Part shown: positions 13,035 through 16,364 of the stretch, in pieces
Layout of the letters: each line of letters starts with the position of its first letter
Numbering within the stretch: position 1 is the stretch's first letter
Assembly: GCA_009783525.1 (NCBI GenBank)
Contig: WRDG01000018.1
Location: forward strand, 1-16,364
Source of the DNA: Defluviitaleaceae bacterium
GTDB taxonomy: Bacteria; Bacillota; Clostridia; Lachnospirales; WQUN01
Direction: 5' to 3'
DNA length: 16,364 nucleotides
Notes under the pieces: generated by a model
What the model was told of the DNA's origin: nothing
Database searches by the model: none
What the model saw: the letters and a program-made list of their open reading frames with translations, nothing else
Program-made: the position numbers and the translations under genes

Positions 13035-14426
13035 ATGAAAAAAATTGTGATGTTATTTATGCTGTTTATTTTATTTTTTGTTATGTCAATAAAAGTGTCA
13101 GCTCATGAAGATTTGGTAATTGTCAGAATTTCCGCTGTGGGCGACTGCACTTTCGGCCGCGACGAACGCAACGGATACGGAAACAGTTTCGACCATGTAT
13201 ACGACTTGCACGGCCCGGATCATTTTTTTGCCGACGTTAAAAATATTTTCGCAGAGGATGACATCACGATTGCAAACCTCGAAGGCGCGCTCACGCACGA
13301 AACAGAACACATAGACTGGCCTCATGTCTTTAAAGGCATTCCCGAATACGCGAACATTTTTAGCCTCGGAAACATCGACGCGGTTTCGCTTGCGAACAAC
13401 CACTCGTTAGACTACGGCGAACAGGGGTTTGCGGACACTGCGGCTGCGCTCGAAAAGTACGGCGTCGGGTGGTTCGGTTACGGCAAGGCATATATTAAAA
13501 ATATTCGCGGCGTAAAAGTAGGCCTGCTCGGCTATCGGGACAGCATGCCCGGACTGCGCAGCGCCGTTGCGGATGAAATCAAGGAGTTGCGCGAGCTCGG
13601 AGCGCAGCTTATTATCATAAGTTTCCATTGGGGCTACGAACGGGAAAACTATCCGCATGACTCGCAGCAGCGCCTGGGGCGTTACGCCGTAGACTGCGGC
13701 GCCGATTTAGTATTGGGTCATCATCCGCATGTCATCCAAGGGATCGAAAAATATAAAGGCAAGTACATTGTATACAGCCTCGGCAATTTTTCGTTCGGAG
13801 GCAACCGAAACCCGGAAGATAAAGATACTTTTATTTTCAGACAGGCGTTTGTTTTTAAAGACGGTGTGTTGCAATTTGAAAATCCGATTGAAATAATCCC
13901 CTGCTCCGTATCGTCAGTACAACACCGCAACGATTTCCGTCCCGTTCCGCTCAGCGGCTATGATGCTGCGCGAGTGATAAAGCGCCTTAACGAATACAGC
14001 GAACCGTTCGGAGATGCCGAGTATAAATCAAACGCGGCGCTGCCGAAGCAAAAACCGCCGACTGCAATAAGCTACAACGGGCGGCTCATCGATTTCGAAC
14101 AGCCGCCAAAACGCGAAAACGGATTGACAATGGCCGACGCAAAAATAATCGCATCGACGCTCGGCTTGCAGTCGGAATGGAACGAAACAGAAATGAAAAT
14201 CACATTGAGAGGCGTCAAGCATAAAACGAATATAGAAATGATCATGCTTGCCGATTCGAAATATTATACGGTCAACGGCAATGTGCTCGCGTTTCCCGAT
14301 CATTCAAGACCGTACATAAAAAACGGCGGGGTTTATGTCCCCGCCGAATATGTCGCAAATGTTTTCGGTTTCCGTTCGCAATGGATTGAAGTAAAAAACC
14401 TTTTCTATATACGGTCCCTTTTTTGA
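13035..14426 (+). CDS. CapA/PGA_cap-family protein with C-terminal stalk-like domain
   Basis: 463 aa. A signal peptide (1-23, ending KVSA) implies export. The PGA_cap metallophosphoesterase-like domain (about 28-290) shows the family motifs in order: SAVGDCTFGRD (34-43), NLEGAL (81-86), LANNHSLDYG (119-128), SFHWGYE (196-202), LGHHPHVIQG (227-236) and YSLGNFSFGG (247-256). CapA-like proteins act in polyglutamate capsule export, but most stand-alone homologues have unknown roles. No capB or capC is present. The C-terminal 120 residues (NGRLIDF, then NGGVYVPAEYVANVFGF and SQWIEVKNLFYI) resemble the copper amine oxidase N-terminal 'stalk' domain common in Bacillota surface proteins. ATG 13035 is chosen over GTG 13026 because GAGGTGA is the ribosome site and overlaps that GTG. 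Its end overlaps the convergent hydrogenase gene by 22 bases. Confidence 0.87.
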   Translation: MKKIVMLFMLFILFFVMSIKVSAHEDLVIVRISAVGDCTFGRDERNGYGNSFDHVYDLHGPDHFFADVKNIFAEDDITIANLEGALTHETEHIDWPHVFKGIPEYANIFSLGNIDAVSLANNHSLDYGEQGFADTAAALEKYGVGWFGYGKAYIKNIRGVKVGLLGYRDSMPGLRSAVADEIKELRELGAQLIIISFHWGYERENYPHDSQQRLGRYAVDCGADLVLGHHPHVIQGIEKYKGKYIVYSLGNFSFGGNRNPEDKDTFIFRQAFVFKDGVLQFENPIEIIPCSVSSVQHRNDFRPVPLSGYDAARVIKRLNEYSEPFGDAEYKSNAALPKQKPPTAISYNGRLIDFEQPPKRENGLTMADAKIIASTLGLQSEWNETEMKITLRGVKHKTNIEMIMLADSKYYTVNGNVLAFPDHSRPYIKNGGVYVPAEYVANVFGFRSQWIEVKNLFYIRSLF

Positions 14427-16144
14427 TAGTGCGTATGTAGCAATTCATGCGCCTTCTCGCCGTTTCTTTCCCCTAAAAATTCTGAATACAGCCGTTTAAT
14501 CTCTTCGTTTTCGTGGGACATGCGCACGGTTTTTTCTTCGTCTTCTTTGAATATTGCCGCGGCGCGTTTGCGCAGCACTTCTATATTATTATTGTGGTAC
14601 GGCTGGCCGCCGCCGCCTACACAGCCGGAGGGGCAAGCCATGATCTCTATCGCGTCATATTTGGCTTTGCCGTCGCGGATGTCAGACAACAATTGCCGCG
14701 CATTCCCGAGCCCGTGCGCTATTGCGATCGAAACTTTTTTACCGCCCACAATAACTTCGGCTTCGCGAATGCCTTCCATGCCGCGAAGCTGCGTGAAGTT
14801 CACGTTGACGGGCGCTTTTTCGTCCAGCCAAGCCGCTACGGTTCTTACCACTGCTTCGATGACGCCTCCCGACGTGCCGAAGATAACACTGGCGCCGGTC
14901 GATTCGCCCATGACGCTGTCGAAGTCGCCGTCCGGCAGTTCGGGAAAATTAATGCCCGCTTCATGTATCATACGCGCAAGCTCGCGTGTCGAGATGACAT
15001 AGTCGACGTCGCTTCCGTCTTTTGTGGTGCCGAGCTCCTCGCGTTTTGCCTCGAATTTTTTCGCAAGGCACGGCATAATCGAAACGACCACGATTTTATT
15101 AGGGTCAACGTCGATTTTATTTGCCAAATATGTTTTTGCAACAGCCCCGAACATTTCGTGCGGTGATTTGCAAGTGGACGGTATGTCGAGCAGTTCCGGG
15201 AACTGATGCTCGATAAATTTTACCCAAGCAGGGCAGCAGCTCGTGAGTATCGGCAGCGGCCCGCCTTTATTCAAGCGCGCCAAAAATTCTGTCGCTTCTT
15301 CCATAACTGTGAGGTCCGCAGCAAAATCCGTATCGAGTACGCGGTTAAACCCCATCCTTTTTAGAGCAGTCACCATCTTGCCGGTAACCTGCGAACCCAC
15401 GGGCATGCCGAACAGTTCGCCGAGCGCGACGCGTATTGCCGGCGCGGTTTGCACTATCACATATTTGTCCGGATCGTTTATCGCTTTCCATACTTCGGCG
15501 GTATCGTCCGTTTCGGTCAAAGCGCCGGTCGGGCATACCGAAACGCACTGCCCGCAAAAAGTGCATGACGTTTCTATCATGGGCATGTTAAACGCCGTAC
15601 CCATCACCGTGCCGAATCCGCGTTTTACGCACGAATACACTCCCACAGATTGAACATCGTCGCACATTGTTTCACAGCGGCGGCACAGCACGCATTTTTC
15701 GGCGTTGCGTACGATCGAATAGCTTGAATGATCGCGTTCGGAATGCATACGTTCGCCTTTATAGCGTATCTCTCTTATGCCGAGCAGCGCGGCAAGCGAT
15801 TGCAATTCGCAGTTTAAATTCCGCTCGCAGACAAGGCATTCTCTCGGATGGTTGGAAAGGAGCAGCTCCACGTTAGTGCGCCTCGCCGTAACAGCCCGCT
15901 TCGTGCTCGTGTGTATGTTCATACCCTCGGTCACGTTAGTGGAGCAAGCCGGCATCAAGTTTCTTCGTCCCTCTATTTCCACCATGCAAACGCGGCATGT
16001 GCCAACCTTGTTTACCATTTTAATGTCGTGCAAATCCAAATGGCACAGTGTTGGTATGTGCACACCTAAGCTGCGGGCGGCTTCCAATATGGTTGTGCCT
16101 TCAGGTACGCTCGTTTTGGCGTTGTTTATGCTTATATTAATCAA
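14405..16144 (-). CDS. hydA: [FeFe] hydrogenase catalytic subunit (HydA/HndD type)
   Basis: 579 aa, the size of HndD. It catalyses reversible H2 formation in the cytoplasm. The modules appear in order: a plant-type [2Fe-2S] domain (Cys34, 50, 53, 67), a His-Cys [4Fe-4S] site (His99, Cys103, 106, 112), a two-cluster ferredoxin domain (Cys151/154/157/161 and 194/197/200/204), then the H-cluster domain. H-cluster motifs are TSCCPAW (301-307), MPCLAKK (357-363) and ACPSGCVGGGGQ (503-514); ligands are Cys304, 359, 504 and 508, and Cys303 is the proton-transfer Cys. The tail LLHTHY is typical. Translation appears to start at TTG, since no ATG precedes the [2Fe-2S] domain; GGGGG lies eight bases upstream. 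The NuoF-like gene ends 12 bases before it. Together they suggest an NAD(P)-linked, possibly electron-bifurcating, hydrogenase. Confidence 0.96.
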   Translation of the reverse strand: MINISINNAKTSVPEGTTILEAARSLGVHIPTLCHLDLHDIKMVNKVGTCRVCMVEIEGRRNLMPACSTNVTEGMNIHTSTKRAVTARRTNVELLLSNHPRECLVCERNLNCELQSLAALLGIREIRYKGERMHSERDHSSYSIVRNAEKCVLCRRCETMCDDVQSVGVYSCVKRGFGTVMGTAFNMPMIETSCTFCGQCVSVCPTGALTETDDTAEVWKAINDPDKYVIVQTAPAIRVALGELFGMPVGSQVTGKMVTALKRMGFNRVLDTDFAADLTVMEEATEFLARLNKGGPLPILTSCCPAWVKFIEHQFPELLDIPSTCKSPHEMFGAVAKTYLANKIDVDPNKIVVVSIMPCLAKKFEAKREELGTTKDGSDVDYVISTRELARMIHEAGINFPELPDGDFDSVMGESTGASVIFGTSGGVIEAVVRTVAAWLDEKAPVNVNFTQLRGMEGIREAEVIVGGKKVSIAIAHGLGNARQLLSDIRDGKAKYDAIEIMACPSGCVGGGGQPYHNNNIEVLRKRAAAIFKEDEEKTVRMSHENEEIKRLYSEFLGERNGEKAHELLHTHYQKRDRI

Positions 16145-16156
16145 CCGTACCGCCCC

Positions 16157-16364
16157 CTATCCTTTTATGATCGCCTTGCGCGGGCATCTTTGCAAGCATA
16201 CGCCGCATTTAATGCACTTCGACTGGTCAATTACATGAATCTGTTTGCGTTCGCCCTCGATACAATCGACGGGGCAATTTTTTGCGCAAATCGTGCAGCC
16301 GTTGCATTTATCCGCTATTACCGTATAACCGAGCAGGTGTTCGCACGCGGCGGCAGGGCATCGT
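16157..16364 (-). CDS. NuoF-like hydrogenase subunit (HydB/HndC), C-terminal fragment
   Basis: The last 69 codons are visible; the 5' part lies beyond the window. The fragment begins CPAAACE, fitting the end of the linker before the ferredoxin tail of HydB/HndC. It then has two [4Fe-4S] motifs, CNGCTICAKNCP and CIKCGVCLQRCP, and ends KAIIKG. The full protein in this family carries FMN and several Fe-S clusters and oxidises or reduces NAD(P)H. The TAG stop is 12 bases upstream of, and in frame with, the hydA TTG, and its final G begins the ribosome site for hydA. Gene order matches the hydrogenase operons of many anaerobes. The call rests on the ferredoxin tail plus context and is fairly sure. 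Confidence 0.85.
   Translation of the reverse strand, partial: RCPAAACEHLLGYTVIADKCNGCTICAKNCPVDCIEGERKQIHVIDQSKCIKCGVCLQRCPRKAIIKG

Noticed and set aside
14513..15166. Open frame of about 217 codons on the plus strand within hydA
   Set aside because: It is antisense to a perfectly conserved [FeFe] hydrogenase, lacks a ribosome site and shows no recognisable domain.

Overview
The window looks like chromosomal DNA of an anaerobic bacterium, most probably a low-to-mid GC Bacillota (Clostridia-like) species. The reasons are strong AGGAGG-type ribosome binding sites, a BlaI/MecI-type repressor, a moxR-DUF58-DUF4129 cluster, a CapA protein ending in a Bacillota-style 'stalk' domain, and a soluble modular [FeFe] hydrogenase with a NuoF-like partner. 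This assignment is inferred from gene content; I could not run a search. Neither tRNA encodes its CCA end. No phage, IS element, CRISPR array or integrase is visible. The window is gene-dense. The longest gene-free gaps are about 180 bases (1293-1473 and 12858-13034), and both hold divergent promoter regions.

Layout. 1-83: probable tail of a rightward gene, then a bidirectional terminator. 84-1292 (-): a lone sugar-type ABC solute-binding lipoprotein. 1293-1473: divergent control region with an 11+11 bp palindrome. 1474-5993 (+): an alternating series of acyl-ACP thioesterase, tRNA-Gln, terminator, GH38 alpha-mannosidase, tRNA-Arg, terminator, and an unknown secreted/anchored protein. 6067-8280 (+): a UvrD/PcrA-type helicase. 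8348-12481 (+): tightly packed moxR, DUF58, DUF4129 and comM/yifB, the first three joined by ATGA overlaps. 12486-12857 (-): BlaI-family repressor with a TACAnnTGTA operator over its own promoter. 13035-14426 (+): CapA/PGA_cap protein. 14405-16364 (-): [FeFe] hydrogenase HydA/HndD, preceded by the C-terminal end of its NuoF-like (HydB/HndC) partner, which is cut by the window edge.

How the genes work together. The hydrogenase pair should move electrons between NAD(P)H, ferredoxin and H2 in fermentation. The solute-binding protein and the mannosidase point to sugar or oligosaccharide use but do not sit in one operon. MoxR, DUF58 and DUF4129 form a familiar chaperone/vWA/membrane module, here without the usual transglutaminase. 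Four sigma70-type promoters with 17-18 bp spacers (before tRNA-Gln, tRNA-Arg, the helicase and moxR) and one for blaI can be read directly.

I found no clearly new defence or mobile system. The most useful leads are the tRNA-terminator-gene series around the mannosidase, the orphan BlaI circuit, the palindromic divergent promoter, the free-standing DUF4129 protein, the helicase with an altered motif III and an insertion, and the unrecognised secreted protein at 5292-5993.
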